Shown here piece after piece: positions 42,869 through 51,455 of a stretch of 64,000 nucleotides of DNA. Position numbers and translations under genes: made by a program. Source of the DNA: Streptomyces malachitofuscus (GTDB lineage Bacteria > Actinomycetota > Actinomycetes > Streptomycetales > Streptomycetaceae). Under the pieces are notes generated by a model. That model was given only the letters and a program-made list of their open reading frames with translations. It searched no databases and had not been told where the DNA came from. Each line of letters begins with the position of its first letter. Within the stretch, counting starts at the first letter, position 1. The DNA is taken from assembly GCF_014650055.1 (NCBI RefSeq), contig NZ_BMUF01000016.1:122138-186137 (forward strand), read 5' to 3'.

Positions 42869-44020
42869 ATGACTCCCACGACGGAGACCATGGTCGGCAT
42901 CGGCGGCGCGGCGGAGAGCACCGACATGGTGCTCAACATCGGACCGCAGCACCCCTCCACGCACGGCGTGCTGCGGCTGAAGCTCGTCCTGGACGGCGAG
43001 CGCATCACCCGCGCGGAGCCCGTGATCGGCTATATGCACCGGGGCGCGGAGAAGCTGTTCGAGGCCCGCGACTACCGCCAGATCATCATGCTGGCCAACC
43101 GCCACGACTGGCTGTCGGCGTTCTCCAACGAGCTGGGCGTGGTCCTCGCCGTGGAGCGGATGCTCGGCATGGAGGTGCCCGAGCGCGCGGTGTGGCTGCG
43201 CACCCTGCTCGCGGAGCTGAACCGGGTGCTCAACCACCTGATGTTCCTCGGCTCCTATCCGCTGGAACTCGGCGGCATCACCCCGATCTTCTACGCCTTC
43301 ACCGAGCGCGAGGAACTCCAACACGTCATGGAGGAGGTCTCCGGCGGGCGCATGCACTACATGTTCAACCGCGTGGGCGGCCTCAAGGAGGACCTCCCCG
43401 CCGGATGGACCACGCGCGCGCGTGCCGCCGTCTCCGACGTCCGCTCCCGCATGGACCGCTTCGACGACCTGGTGCTCGGCAACGAGATCTTCCGGGGCCG
43501 CACGCGCGGCGTGGGCGTGCTGTCCCCGGAGGCCGTGCACGCGTACGGGGTGAGCGGGCCGATCGGGCGGGCCTCGGGTGTCGACTTCGACCTGCGCCGT
43601 GACGAGCCGTACCTCGCCTACGGGGAGCTGGGTGACGTCCTGCGGGTGGTGACCCGCGAGGAGGGCGACTGCCTGGCCCGCTTCGAGTGCCTGCTGGCGC
43701 AGACCCACAACGCCCTCGATCTCGCCGACGCCTGCCTCGACCGCCTCGCCGACCTGCCCCCGGGCCCGGTCAACCAGCGCCTCCCGAAGGTCCTCAAGGC
43801 ACCCGAGGGACACACGTACGCCTGGACCGAGAACCCGCTCGGCATCAACGGCTACTACCTGGTCAGCAAGGGCGAGAAGACCCCGTACCGGCTGAAGCTG
43901 CGCTCGGCGTCGTACAACAACATCCAGGCGCTCACCGAGCTGCTGCCGGGGACGCTGGTGGCGGACATGGTGGCGATCCTGGGGTCGATGTTCTTCGTGG
44001 TGGGCGACATCGACAAGTAG
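42869..44020 (+). CDS. nuoD: NADH dehydrogenase subunit D (49-kDa type), orphan copy
   Basis: 383 residues, ATG with AGGAGAG 10 nt upstream. LNIGPQHPSTHGVLRLKLVLDGE (about 22-44) holds the two quinone-site His residues (28 and 32), GYMHRGAEKLFEARDY (54-69) follows with Arg58, and the C-terminal VLGSMFFVVGDIDK is standard. In complex I NuoD forms the quinone pocket with NuoB. No other nuo gene is in the window, so this is a separate copy (NuoD2-like) outside the operon. All conserved parts are present, so it should be folded and possibly active. A MidA-type methyltransferase faces it. Confidence 0.92.
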   Translation: MTPTTETMVGIGGAAESTDMVLNIGPQHPSTHGVLRLKLVLDGERITRAEPVIGYMHRGAEKLFEARDYRQIIMLANRHDWLSAFSNELGVVLAVERMLGMEVPERAVWLRTLLAELNRVLNHLMFLGSYPLELGGITPIFYAFTEREELQHVMEEVSGGRMHYMFNRVGGLKEDLPAGWTTRARAAVSDVRSRMDRFDDLVLGNEIFRGRTRGVGVLSPEAVHAYGVSGPIGRASGVDFDLRRDEPYLAYGELGDVLRVVTREEGDCLARFECLLAQTHNALDLADACLDRLADLPPGPVNQRLPKVLKAPEGHTYAWTENPLGINGYYLVSKGEKTPYRLKLRSASYNNIQALTELLPGTLVADMVAILGSMFFVVGDIDK

Positions 44021-44042
44021 CCCCGGCCCGCACCGCCGGCGC

Positions 44043-45083
44043 TCAGCCGCCGAGTACGTCCCCGATCCCCACCGGCTGCACCAGCCACCCGAAGTCCCCG
44101 AGCCCGCCCGACGCGGTGAGTTCGGCGGCCTCCCCGGCGCCCGCGAGGGCGCGCACGTACCCGGCGGGGTCGGTGGACGCCAGAGCGAGCGGGGGGCGTG
44201 CGCCGCTCACCCCCAGGGCGTTCAGGGCCTCCCGCTGCGCCAGCAGGCGGGTGCCGGGAAGCGCGCAGGCCTCGGCGCACGCGTCCAGCGCGACATGGGC
44301 GGTGATGTCGCACGACCCGTCCGGCACGGGCGTCGTCTCCCGGCCGTCCCGGAAGGCGGCGAGCGTCCCGAACGGTGGCCGCGCGGCGGCCGTGTGCGCG
44401 TAGTCCACGGCGACGGCGAGCCCCCGCGCGACCGTCCCGGCCGCCGCCGCCCACGACCGGTCCCGGGGCAGTCCGACTTCCGCGCGGAGCCCCTCCTCGT
44501 CCCCCAGGGGCCACCACCGCGCCAGCCACGCGGCCTCCGCACCGGCGACCGGCTCACCGAGCCGCTCCGTGCCGTCCTCCCGCACCAGCACCGTCCGCGG
44601 TACGCCCGCCGGGTCCACCTCGGCGACGTCCACGGGCACGTTGTCCAGCCACTCGTTGGCGAAGAGCAGTCCCGTGATCCCCGCCGGGGGCTCCGTCCGC
44701 CACTCGATCCGGTGATCGAGCCCGGCGGGCCGGCCGGCGAGCTCGACGGCGTACGCACGCGTGCGTGCCGCCACGTCGGCGGGCAGCGCGGCGAGGACGC
44801 CGGTGGCCAGTTCGCCCCGTCCGGCCGCCATGTCCACGAAATCGAGCTCCGCCGGGCGCCCCAGCGCCTCGTCGACCCGGCACAGCAGCCGCGCCACGGC
44901 GCCGGCGAACAGCGGCGAGGCGTGCACCGACGTGCGGAAGTGCCCGGCCGGGCCCGCCCCGGACCGCCGGTAGAAGCCGTCCGGCCCGTACAGGGCCTCC
45001 TGGGCCGCCGCCCGCCAGCCCCGCGGGCCGTCCGCCCCCGCCCCTGCCGTCACCGGTTCGTTCTCCGTCCCTGCCGTCGTCAC
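44043..45083 (-). CDS. SAM-dependent methyltransferase, MidA/NDUFAF7 family (COG1565)
   Basis: 346 residues from GTG 45083. MidA features: HFRTSVHASPLFAGAVARLL (about 45-64), SAM-binding DMAAGRGELATGVL (about 84-97), FANEWLDNVPVDVAEV (about 142-157) and CDITAHVALDACAE (about 258-271). In mitochondria NDUFAF7 dimethylates an Arg of NDUFS2, the NuoD homologue, for complex I assembly. Here it converges on an orphan nuoD with 22 bp between stops. The substrate is inferred, not shown. Confidence 0.85.
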   Translation of the reverse strand: MTTAGTENEPVTAGAGADGPRGWRAAAQEALYGPDGFYRRSGAGPAGHFRTSVHASPLFAGAVARLLCRVDEALGRPAELDFVDMAAGRGELATGVLAALPADVAARTRAYAVELAGRPAGLDHRIEWRTEPPAGITGLLFANEWLDNVPVDVAEVDPAGVPRTVLVREDGTERLGEPVAGAEAAWLARWWPLGDEEGLRAEVGLPRDRSWAAAAGTVARGLAVAVDYAHTAAARPPFGTLAAFRDGRETTPVPDGSCDITAHVALDACAEACALPGTRLLAQREALNALGVSGARPPLALASTDPAGYVRALAGAGEAAELTASGGLGDFGWLVQPVGIGDVLGG

Positions 45084-45200
45084 CGCCCAGGTTAAGCGCC
45101 CGGATATGCCGGGCCTCCACCTTGCGGAGTACACGTACCGACCGGGGATCGACCCTCCGGTTGACCCCTGCACGCATTTCACCTCCCTACGCTGGGTTAC

Positions 45201-46403
45201 GTGCAGCGCCTCTATGACTTCCTCCGCAGACACCCGACATGGGTCGACGGCTTCTGGGCCGTGGTCCTGTTCGGGATTTCGGTACTCGGCGGAGCGGCCA
45301 CGGAGGAGGCGCGGGGGACGGATCTGCCGGTCCTCACCGTGCCGGTCATGCTGCTGTTGTCGCTGGTCGTCGCGCTGCGCCGGCGGATGCCCGAGCGGAT
45401 GCTGGTCCTCGCCGTCGTGGTGGGTGCGGGACAGCTGCTGGCGGATGTGGCGACGCTGCCCGCCGACTTCGCGCTGCTGGTGATCGTCTACACGGTCGCG
45501 GCGATCGGCGCCCGCTGGGCGTCCCGCTTCGCGCTGACCGCCGCCCTGTGCGCGGCGCCGCTGGCGCAGCTGCGCTGGCCCAACACCGACGCGAGCGCGG
45601 CGGAGAACATCGCCGTGATGATCTTCCAGACCGTGCCGTTCGCCCTCGCCTGGGTGCTCGGTGACTCCATCCGCACCCGCCGCGCCTACTTCGCGCAGCT
45701 GGAGGAGCGGGCCGCCCGCCTGGAGAAGGAGCGTGCCGCGCAGGCCAAGGTCGCGGTCGCCGCCGAGCGCGCCCGGATAGCCCGCGAGCTGCACGACGTC
45801 GTCGCGCACAACGTGTCGGTGATGGTGGTGCAGGCCGACGGCGCCGCCTACGTCCTCGACGCCGCGCCCGACCAGGCGAAGAAGGCCCTGGAGACCATCT
45901 CCTCCACGGGCCGCCAGGCCCTCGCCGAGATGCGCCGACTGCTGGGCGTGCTGCGCACCGGCGAGCACCAGGAGGCCGGCGAGTACGTGCCGCAGCCCGA
46001 CGTGCGGCAGATCGAGGACCTCGTCGAGCAGTGCCGGGGATCCGGACTGCCCGTGGACTTCAAGGTCGAGGGCACCCCGCGCCCGCTGCCCAGCGGGGTC
46101 GAGCTCACCGCGTACCGCATCGTGCAGGAGGCGCTCACCAACACCCGCAAGCACGGTGGCCCCAACGCGGGGGCCAGCGTGCGCCTGGTGTACTTCGACG
46201 ACGGGCTGGGCCTGCTCGTGGAGGACGACGGCAAGGGCGCCCCGCACGAGCTGTACGAGGAGGGCGGCTTCGACGGCCAGGGGCACGGACTGATCGGCAT
46301 GCGCGAACGGGTGGGCATGGTCGGCGGGACCCTGGACGCGGGACCGCGCCCGGGCGGAGGATTCCGCATCAGTGTGCTGCTGCCGCTCAAACCCGCGCAC
46401 TGA
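45201..46403 (+). CDS. Sensor histidine kinase, NarX/DesK type
   Basis: 400 residues, GTG start. About five membrane helices in the first 155 residues (GFWAVVLFGISVLGGAA, LTVPVMLLLSLVVAL, FALLVIVYTVAAIGA, AVMIFQTVPFALAWVLGD). A linker coiled coil (LEERAARLEKERAAQAKVA), HisKA_3 with the phospho-His in ARELHDVVAHNVSVM (about 196), and HATPase with EALTNTRKHGG (about 312) and GHGLIGMRERVGM. No large outside domain, so it probably senses a membrane signal. Signal unknown. Partner regulator starts 79 bp later. Confidence 0.92.
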   Translation: MQRLYDFLRRHPTWVDGFWAVVLFGISVLGGAATEEARGTDLPVLTVPVMLLLSLVVALRRRMPERMLVLAVVVGAGQLLADVATLPADFALLVIVYTVAAIGARWASRFALTAALCAAPLAQLRWPNTDASAAENIAVMIFQTVPFALAWVLGDSIRTRRAYFAQLEERAARLEKERAAQAKVAVAAERARIARELHDVVAHNVSVMVVQADGAAYVLDAAPDQAKKALETISSTGRQALAEMRRLLGVLRTGEHQEAGEYVPQPDVRQIEDLVEQCRGSGLPVDFKVEGTPRPLPSGVELTAYRIVQEALTNTRKHGGPNAGASVRLVYFDDGLGLLVEDDGKGAPHELYEEGGFDGQGHGLIGMRERVGMVGGTLDAGPRPGGGFRISVLLPLKPAH

Positions 46404-46482
46404 CGATTTCGCACGCCCCCTGTTGACACCTGTCACAACCCCTGTGACGACCCGACGACCGAACCGAACGGAAGAGGCCTCG

Positions 46483-47154
46483 ATGACGATCCGCGTGATG
46501 CTCGTCGACGACCAGGTGCTGCTGCGCACCGGGTTCCGGATGGTGCTCGCGGCCCAGCCGGACATGGAGGTCGTGGCGGAGGCGGGCGACGGCGTCGAGG
46601 CCCTCCAGGTGCTGCGCTCCACCGCCGTCGACGTGGTGCTGATGGACGTCCGCATGCCCAAGCTCGACGGCGTGGAGACCACCCGCCGGATCTGCGCGGA
46701 CACCGACCCGCCCAAGGTGCTGATCCTCACCACCTTCGACCTCGACGAGTACGCCTTCTCCGGGCTGAAGGCGGGCGCGTCCGGCTTCATGCTCAAGGAC
46801 GTGCCGCCCGGCGAGCTGCTCGCCGCGATCCGCGCGGTGCACAGCGGCGACGCCGTGGTCGCCCCCTCCACCACCCGTCGGCTCCTGGACCGCTTCGCGC
46901 CGATGCTGCCGAGCGCCGGCAAGCAGCCCGAGCACAAGGCGCTGGAACGGCTCACCGAGCGCGAGCGCGAGGTCATGGTGCTGGTCGCCCAGGGCCTGTC
47001 CAACGGCGAGATCGCGGCCCGGCTGGTGCTCTCCGAGGCGACCGTGAAGACCCACGTGGGCCGCATCCTCACCAAACTGGGCCTGCGGGACCGGGTGCAG
47101 GTGGTCGTCCTAGCCTACGAGACGGGACTGGTACGGGCCGGCGGACACGGCTGA
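46483..47154 (+). CDS. Response regulator, NarL/FixJ family
   Basis: 223 residues, ATG with GAAGAGG upstream. Receiver with acidic pair VDDQ and phospho-Asp in VVLMDVRMP (about 54); LuxR-type HTH at about 157-215 (LTEREREVMVLVAQGLSNGEIA, SEATVKTHVGRILTKLGLRDR). Cognate to the upstream kinase. Targets unknown; no inverted repeat stands out in its own promoter. Confidence 0.93.
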   Translation: MTIRVMLVDDQVLLRTGFRMVLAAQPDMEVVAEAGDGVEALQVLRSTAVDVVLMDVRMPKLDGVETTRRICADTDPPKVLILTTFDLDEYAFSGLKAGASGFMLKDVPPGELLAAIRAVHSGDAVVAPSTTRRLLDRFAPMLPSAGKQPEHKALERLTEREREVMVLVAQGLSNGEIAARLVLSEATVKTHVGRILTKLGLRDRVQVVVLAYETGLVRAGGHG

Positions 47155-47185
47155 ACGGACGGCCGGGCGCCGGTAGGGTCTGCGC

Positions 47186-47815
47186 ATGCTGCTGTGGATC
47201 AACGGGCCCTTCGGGGGCGGCAAGACACAGACCGCACACGAGATACGGCGCCGTCTGCCGGGGAGCGTCGTCTGCGACCCGGAGTACCCCGGGTTCGGCC
47301 TGCACCGCATGCTGCCGCCCCGACTGCGCGGCGACTTCCAGGATCTGACGGCCTGGCGGCAGGGCGTCGTCGAGGTCCTCGACCTCACCCTGACGCAGCA
47401 CGACGGCGTGGTGATCGCCCCCATGACCGTCACCGACCCCGGGTACTTCGCGGAGACCGTGGGCCGGCTGCGCGAGATGGGCCACGACGTCCGTCACTTC
47501 ACCCTCCTCGCCGAGCGCGACACCGTGCTGCGGCGCCTGCGCGAGCGCACCTTCGGCCACCTCCTCGGGACCGTCATGGGCAAGGCCGCGCTGCGGCGGG
47601 AGAGCTGGGCGGTGCGGCGGCTCGACCACTGCCTGGAGCGGCTGGCCGAGCCGGAGTTCGCCGAGCACCTGTGGACGGACCACACCACGGTGCCGAAGAC
47701 CGCGGACCGCATCGCCGTGCTGGCCGGGCTGACCCTGCGCCCCAACCACGAGGGCCGGCTGCGGACGCGGCTGCGGCAGGCGGCCGTGGGCATCCGGCAC
47801 ATCCGCTTCGACTGA
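47186..47815 (+). CDS. P-loop ATPase, tunicamycin-resistance (TmrB)-like
   Basis: 209 residues. Walker A NGPFGGGKTQTA (about 6-17) at the very start and DVRHFTLLAERDTVLRRLRER match the TmrB/AAA_33-like kinases. In B. subtilis TmrB binds tunicamycin at the membrane and gives resistance; whether this one does is not known. It is monocistronic, 31 bp after the response regulator and probably in the same transcript. Convergent with the next gene, 27 bp gap. Confidence 0.78.
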   Translation: MLLWINGPFGGGKTQTAHEIRRRLPGSVVCDPEYPGFGLHRMLPPRLRGDFQDLTAWRQGVVEVLDLTLTQHDGVVIAPMTVTDPGYFAETVGRLREMGHDVRHFTLLAERDTVLRRLRERTFGHLLGTVMGKAALRRESWAVRRLDHCLERLAEPEFAEHLWTDHTTVPKTADRIAVLAGLTLRPNHEGRLRTRLRQAAVGIRHIRFD

Positions 47816-47842
47816 CGGACGCGCGGGGAGCGGGTACGGGCG

Positions 47843-48949
47843 TCAGCGCAGGATCCCCTCCAGGAAGTCGCTGCCGAGCCGGGCCACGACCGTCACGTCC
47901 AACTGGTGCAGCACATACCGCCCACGGCGCCGGGTGCTGATCAGTCCGGCCTTCTTCAGCACGCCCAGGTGCCGCGAGATCTCCGGCGCCGTCATCCCGT
48001 GCACCTGGGCCAGTTCGCTCGTGGTGTACGCGCTGCGGGCGAGGTGGCGGCACATGCGCATGCGGACCGGATGGGACAGCGCGGTCATCCTCAGCGCCAG
48101 CTGCTCGACCGTCGGCGGGGCGGCCGGTTCGGGGGCGCCGACCGGGTAGTGGAGCACCGGCTGCCAGCCGTGCCGGTGCAGCACCATGAGGTGCGGCCAG
48201 CCGAGGCTGGTCGGGATCAGCAGCAGCCCGCCGTCGCCGGTGGCCGTACGGCCGTCGCCCAGCTTGTCCACGGTGATCCGGCCGGCCGCCTCGTCGAGCG
48301 TCACCGCGGGGGACACCGCGGCCAGCGCCTCGGACAGCCCCTTGTGCCGGAGCAGGTCGGTCTTGAGGCGGGTGTCCGCGGCCAGCTGATGCCGCAGCCG
48401 GGCCCACGTCTCGGCGAAGAACGCGACGTCGCAGTCCTGGAGGAACTGCCGCAGCCAGTCCCTGATCCGCGGCGGATCGGCCAGCAGCCGCTCGGTGAAC
48501 AGCACCTGCCGCGGGCCCCGCGCGGCGGCCAGCTCCAGCGACCGGCGCCGCAGTCCCTCGTCGGTCAGCGGACCGGGACCCGGCAGGCTGTAGGGGAGGG
48601 CGCAGGTGAACTCCAGGGCGGCGTCCACGAACTGTTCGTCGGACAGCTTGTCCAGCAGGTCCAGCTCCTCGGCGAGGGTCCCGCCCGGGAGCGTCGCGCG
48701 GCCCGGAACGCCGGCGCTCGCGAGGAACAGGTCGGAGAACGTGGTCCGCCACAGGAAGTCCGCCTCGCACATCCGGTCCGCGAGGTGCTGGTCCAGACGC
48801 GCGGTCACGCCCGTCACCCAGGCCTGGAGCCCCGGGTGGTGCGACGGCTCGGACAGCGCGTGCAGGGCCATACCGAGCTCGGCCAGCGGGGACGGCACGA
48901 CGGCGACCCTCTCCGGGCGCAGCCCCGCGATGTCGATGTGCACACCCAT
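47843..48949 (-). CDS. ArsR-type HTH regulator with DUF5937-like N-domain
   Basis: 368 residues from ATG 48949. The long N-terminal part (IDIAGLRPERVAVVPSPLAELGMALHAL, about 3-230) is the DUF5937 type. The ArsR winged helix is C-terminal (about 275-350: MTALSHPVRMRMCRHLAR, TTSELAQVHGMTAPEISRHLGVLKKAGL, RRGRYVLHQLD). No metal-binding Cys cluster in the HTH. Probably a ligand-responsive repressor. It follows the threonine aldolase-like gene on the same strand after 69 bp. Confidence 0.85.
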   Translation of the reverse strand: MGVHIDIAGLRPERVAVVPSPLAELGMALHALSEPSHHPGLQAWVTGVTARLDQHLADRMCEADFLWRTTFSDLFLASAGVPGRATLPGGTLAEELDLLDKLSDEQFVDAALEFTCALPYSLPGPGPLTDEGLRRRSLELAAARGPRQVLFTERLLADPPRIRDWLRQFLQDCDVAFFAETWARLRHQLAADTRLKTDLLRHKGLSEALAAVSPAVTLDEAAGRITVDKLGDGRTATGDGGLLLIPTSLGWPHLMVLHRHGWQPVLHYPVGAPEPAAPPTVEQLALRMTALSHPVRMRMCRHLARSAYTTSELAQVHGMTAPEISRHLGVLKKAGLISTRRRGRYVLHQLDVTVVARLGSDFLEGILR

Positions 48950-49018
48950 GCCCACATGGTGCACCGACGACGCCTTGTCGCCCACGGAGGGGCAGATGCC
49001 GGCCCCTCCGGCGTGCGG

Positions 49019-50227
49019 TCAGGCCCGGAGCAGCCGCCCGGCGAAATCCACCGCCGCCGCCCGCACCTCGTCGCCCGTCCACTCCAGCGCCGCGGCCCGC
49101 ACGTTCACCTCGGTGAAGGACAGCCCCGGGCCCTTGGCGGCCCAGGAGTTGGCGAACAGCACCGCCCCCGTCTCCTCCGCCGCCCCGATCGCCGCCTCGG
49201 CGGCCACCTCCGGCTCGTACGGCACCCACACCTGGAAGTCGTGGGTGTGCGGCACCTCGGGATGCACCCGGAACCAGGGCAGCCCCCCGGCTTCGAGTCC
49301 CTCGCGCAGCGCGGCGGCGACCACGCGGGCGTGCCGTACGTACTCCGGCAGCCGGGGCAGCTCCCGCTCCAGCCCGATCAGCGCGGACAGCGCGGTCGGG
49401 AACTGCTGGAACACGGCGCCCCCGTACCGGTGCCGCCAGACCTTCGCCTCCTCCACCAGCGTCGCCGGACCCGCGAGAGCGGCACCGCCGAAGGCGTCGA
49501 GGGACTTGTAGAACGACACGTAGACGCTGTCCGCGAGGCCCGCGATCTCCTCCAGCGGGCGCCCGAAGTGCTCGGTGCACTCCCACAGCCGGGCGCCGTC
49601 GAAGTGCACGACCGCATCGCGCTCCCGCGCGGCGTCCACCACCTCCGTCAGCTCCTCCCAGGTGGGCAGCACGAAACCGGCGTCCCTGAGCGGCAGCTCC
49701 AGCATCAGCGCCCCGAAGGGCTCCTCGAAGTCGCGCACCTCGTCGGCCGTGGGCGGCCGGAGGTCGCTCGTCATCCGTACCGGGCGCAACCCGCTGACCT
49801 GGCTGAACGCGTTCCGCTCATGCACCTCCGGGTGGCTGAGCGGATGCAGGGCGACCGCCGGGTCGCCGGTACGGCCGGCCCAGCAGCGCAGCGCGACCTG
49901 CTGTGCCATGGTGCCGGTCGGGAAGAACGCGGCGGCCTCCGTGCCGAGCAGCTCGGCGACCCGCTTCTCCAGGGCCTCCACGACTCCGTCGCCGTAGACG
50001 TCGGAGTCCTCGTCGAGGTCGTACACACTCCCCGCCGCCTCCAGCACGGCCAGCCGCTGTGAGAGCGGGGCGAGGAAACCGAGGCGCGCGAGCACACGCG
50101 GCGCCTTGCGCCATGCGGCGATCCGCCGTTCGCGCCGCGTCGGCCGCTGTGCGCCGTCCGCGTCGGATCCGCGCCGCCGCTCGTTTCCGGCCGTCGTGTC
50201 GTCGGTGCCGTCCGCCGTATCACTCAT
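49019..50227 (-). CDS. Threonine aldolase/beta-eliminating lyase-family enzyme
   Basis: 402 residues from ATG 50227. N-terminal 45 residues are charged and low-complexity. PLP type I fold: VYDLDEDSDVYGDG, AAAFFPTGTMAQQVAL, HFDGARLWEC (Asp to PLP) and SVYVSFYKSLDAFGGAAL, with the PLP Lys at about 240. It resembles low-specificity L-threonine aldolases (threonine to glycine plus acetaldehyde), but DUF-type sequences such as the PTGTMAQQVALR stretch suggest a separate branch. The substrate is not certain. Confidence 0.83.
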   Translation of the reverse strand: MSDTADGTDDTTAGNERRRGSDADGAQRPTRRERRIAAWRKAPRVLARLGFLAPLSQRLAVLEAAGSVYDLDEDSDVYGDGVVEALEKRVAELLGTEAAAFFPTGTMAQQVALRCWAGRTGDPAVALHPLSHPEVHERNAFSQVSGLRPVRMTSDLRPPTADEVRDFEEPFGALMLELPLRDAGFVLPTWEELTEVVDAARERDAVVHFDGARLWECTEHFGRPLEEIAGLADSVYVSFYKSLDAFGGAALAGPATLVEEAKVWRHRYGGAVFQQFPTALSALIGLERELPRLPEYVRHARVVAAALREGLEAGGLPWFRVHPEVPHTHDFQVWVPYEPEVAAEAAIGAAEETGAVLFANSWAAKGPGLSFTEVNVRAAALEWTGDEVRAAAVDFAGRLLRA

Positions 50228-50264
50228 GCCCGCGATCATGCCGCGCCCGGCCCGCGCGGGCACT

Positions 50265-50298
50265 CCCCTTTTCGGCAAGCGCGCATGCCGAAAAGGGG
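50265..50298. promoter_or_regulatory. Perfect 13-bp inverted repeat in a divergent promoter region
   Basis: CCCCTTTTCGGCA (50265-50277) and TGCCGAAAAGGGG (50286-50298), 8-bp spacer. It lies 38 bp upstream of the aldolase start and no gene ends here, so an operator is more likely than a terminator. Its A/T core stands out in this region. Confidence 0.55.
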
Positions 50299-50363
50299 TA
50301 GGCGCGCACGCCGCACATTTCCGCACGCGCGTGTGCCGCGACGCCGCACGGAAACCCACAGCC

Positions 50364-50372
50364 TGTGGACAA
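50364..50372 (-). promoter_or_regulatory. Single DnaA-box-like site
   Basis: TTGTCCACA on the minus strand, matching the Streptomyces DnaA box exactly. It is isolated, 87 bp upstream of the DUF2520 gene, so not an origin; possibly a DnaA-responsive promoter site or chance. Confidence 0.35.
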
Positions 50373-50458
50373 CCGACCGCCCCCGCAACCGATCGCGTTA
50401 ACATGACGAGAAATCGTCCGGTACCCCGAGCGGACTGGAACGGGAAGGCCGCCGTCGC

Positions 50459-51385
50459 GTGAACACAACCCCACAGCCCGATCCCAGGGACCGCCCCGCG
50501 CGGCTCACCGTCGGCGTCGTAGGCGCCGGACGCGTGGGCCCCGCCCTGGCCGCGTCCCTCCAGCTCGCCGGGCACCGCCCGGTGGCCGTCTCCGCCGTCT
50601 CCGAAGCCTCCCGCAGGCGCGCCGAGCAGATGCTCCCGGACGTGCCGGTGGTGCCGCCCGCCGAGGTCCTCCGGCAGTCCGAGCTGGTCCTGCTCACCGT
50701 CCCGGACGACGCGCTGCCGGAGCTAATCTCCGGACTCGCCGACACCGGCGCGGTGCGGCCGGGACAGCTGCTGGTGCACACCTCCGGCCGGTACGGCGCG
50801 AAGGTCCTCGACCCGGCCCTGCGCGCGGGCGCCCTGCCGCTCGCCCTGCACCCCGCGATGACGTTCACCGGCACCCCCGTCGACGTGCAGCGGCTCGCCG
50901 GGTGCTCCTTCGGCGTCACCGCGCCCGAGGAGCTGCGGCTGGCCGCCGAGGCCCTCGTCATCGAGATGGGCGGCGAGCCCGAGTGGATCGCCGAGGAGAA
51001 CCGCCCGCTCTACCACGCGGCCCTTGCCCTGGGCGCCAACCACCTGGTCACCCTGGTCGCCCAGTCCCTCGAACTGCTGCGCACCGCCGGCGTCGGGGCC
51101 CCGGACCGGATGCTCGGGCCGCTGCTCGGCGCCGCCCTGGACAACGCCCTGCGCTCCGGCGACGCGGCGCTCACCGGCCCGGTCGCGCGCGGCGACGCGG
51201 GCACGGTCGCGGCGCACGTCACCGAGCTGCGCCGGCACTCCCCGGGGGCCGTGGCCGGCTATCTGGCGATGGCCCGCGCGACGGCCGACCGCGCCCTCGC
51301 CCACGGCCTGCTGAAGCCGGAACTCGCCGAGGACCTCCTCGGGGTACTCGCCGACGGAGCCGAAGGCCCGGGGGAGGGCCGATGA
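50459..51385 (+). CDS. Rossmann-fold/DUF2520 reductase-like protein
   Basis: 308 residues, GTG start. NAD(P)-binding VGVVGAGRVGPALAASLQ (about 18-35), LLTVPDDALPELI and LHPAMTFTG are like the ketopantoate reductase/F420-dependent reductase group; the C-terminal helical DUF2520 domain begins about 160 (NRPLYHAALALGANHLVTL). It is the first gene of a run leading to panC, and ketopantoate reductase is needed just before PanC in pantothenate synthesis. That activity is inferred only. Next start 71 bp downstream. Confidence 0.85.
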   Translation: MNTTPQPDPRDRPARLTVGVVGAGRVGPALAASLQLAGHRPVAVSAVSEASRRRAEQMLPDVPVVPPAEVLRQSELVLLTVPDDALPELISGLADTGAVRPGQLLVHTSGRYGAKVLDPALRAGALPLALHPAMTFTGTPVDVQRLAGCSFGVTAPEELRLAAEALVIEMGGEPEWIAEENRPLYHAALALGANHLVTLVAQSLELLRTAGVGAPDRMLGPLLGAALDNALRSGDAALTGPVARGDAGTVAAHVTELRRHSPGAVAGYLAMARATADRALAHGLLKPELAEDLLGVLADGAEGPGEGR

Positions 51386-51455
51386 GGACCACCGGCCGCA
51401 CCACCCCGTGTCCCGCCCGCACCACGACCCGCGCGTCCCGGAACGGAGTCGCCCG

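Noticed and set aside
40961..47075. Long antisense frames opposite nuoD (to 43813) and opposite the two-component genes (44043-47075)
   Set aside because: Only their downstream parts are real (PH-domain protein; MidA-type methyltransferase). The upstream parts lie opposite well-supported genes.
50364..50372. DnaA box as sign of a replication origin
   Set aside because: A single box, no dnaA/dnaN genes and no AT-rich cluster.
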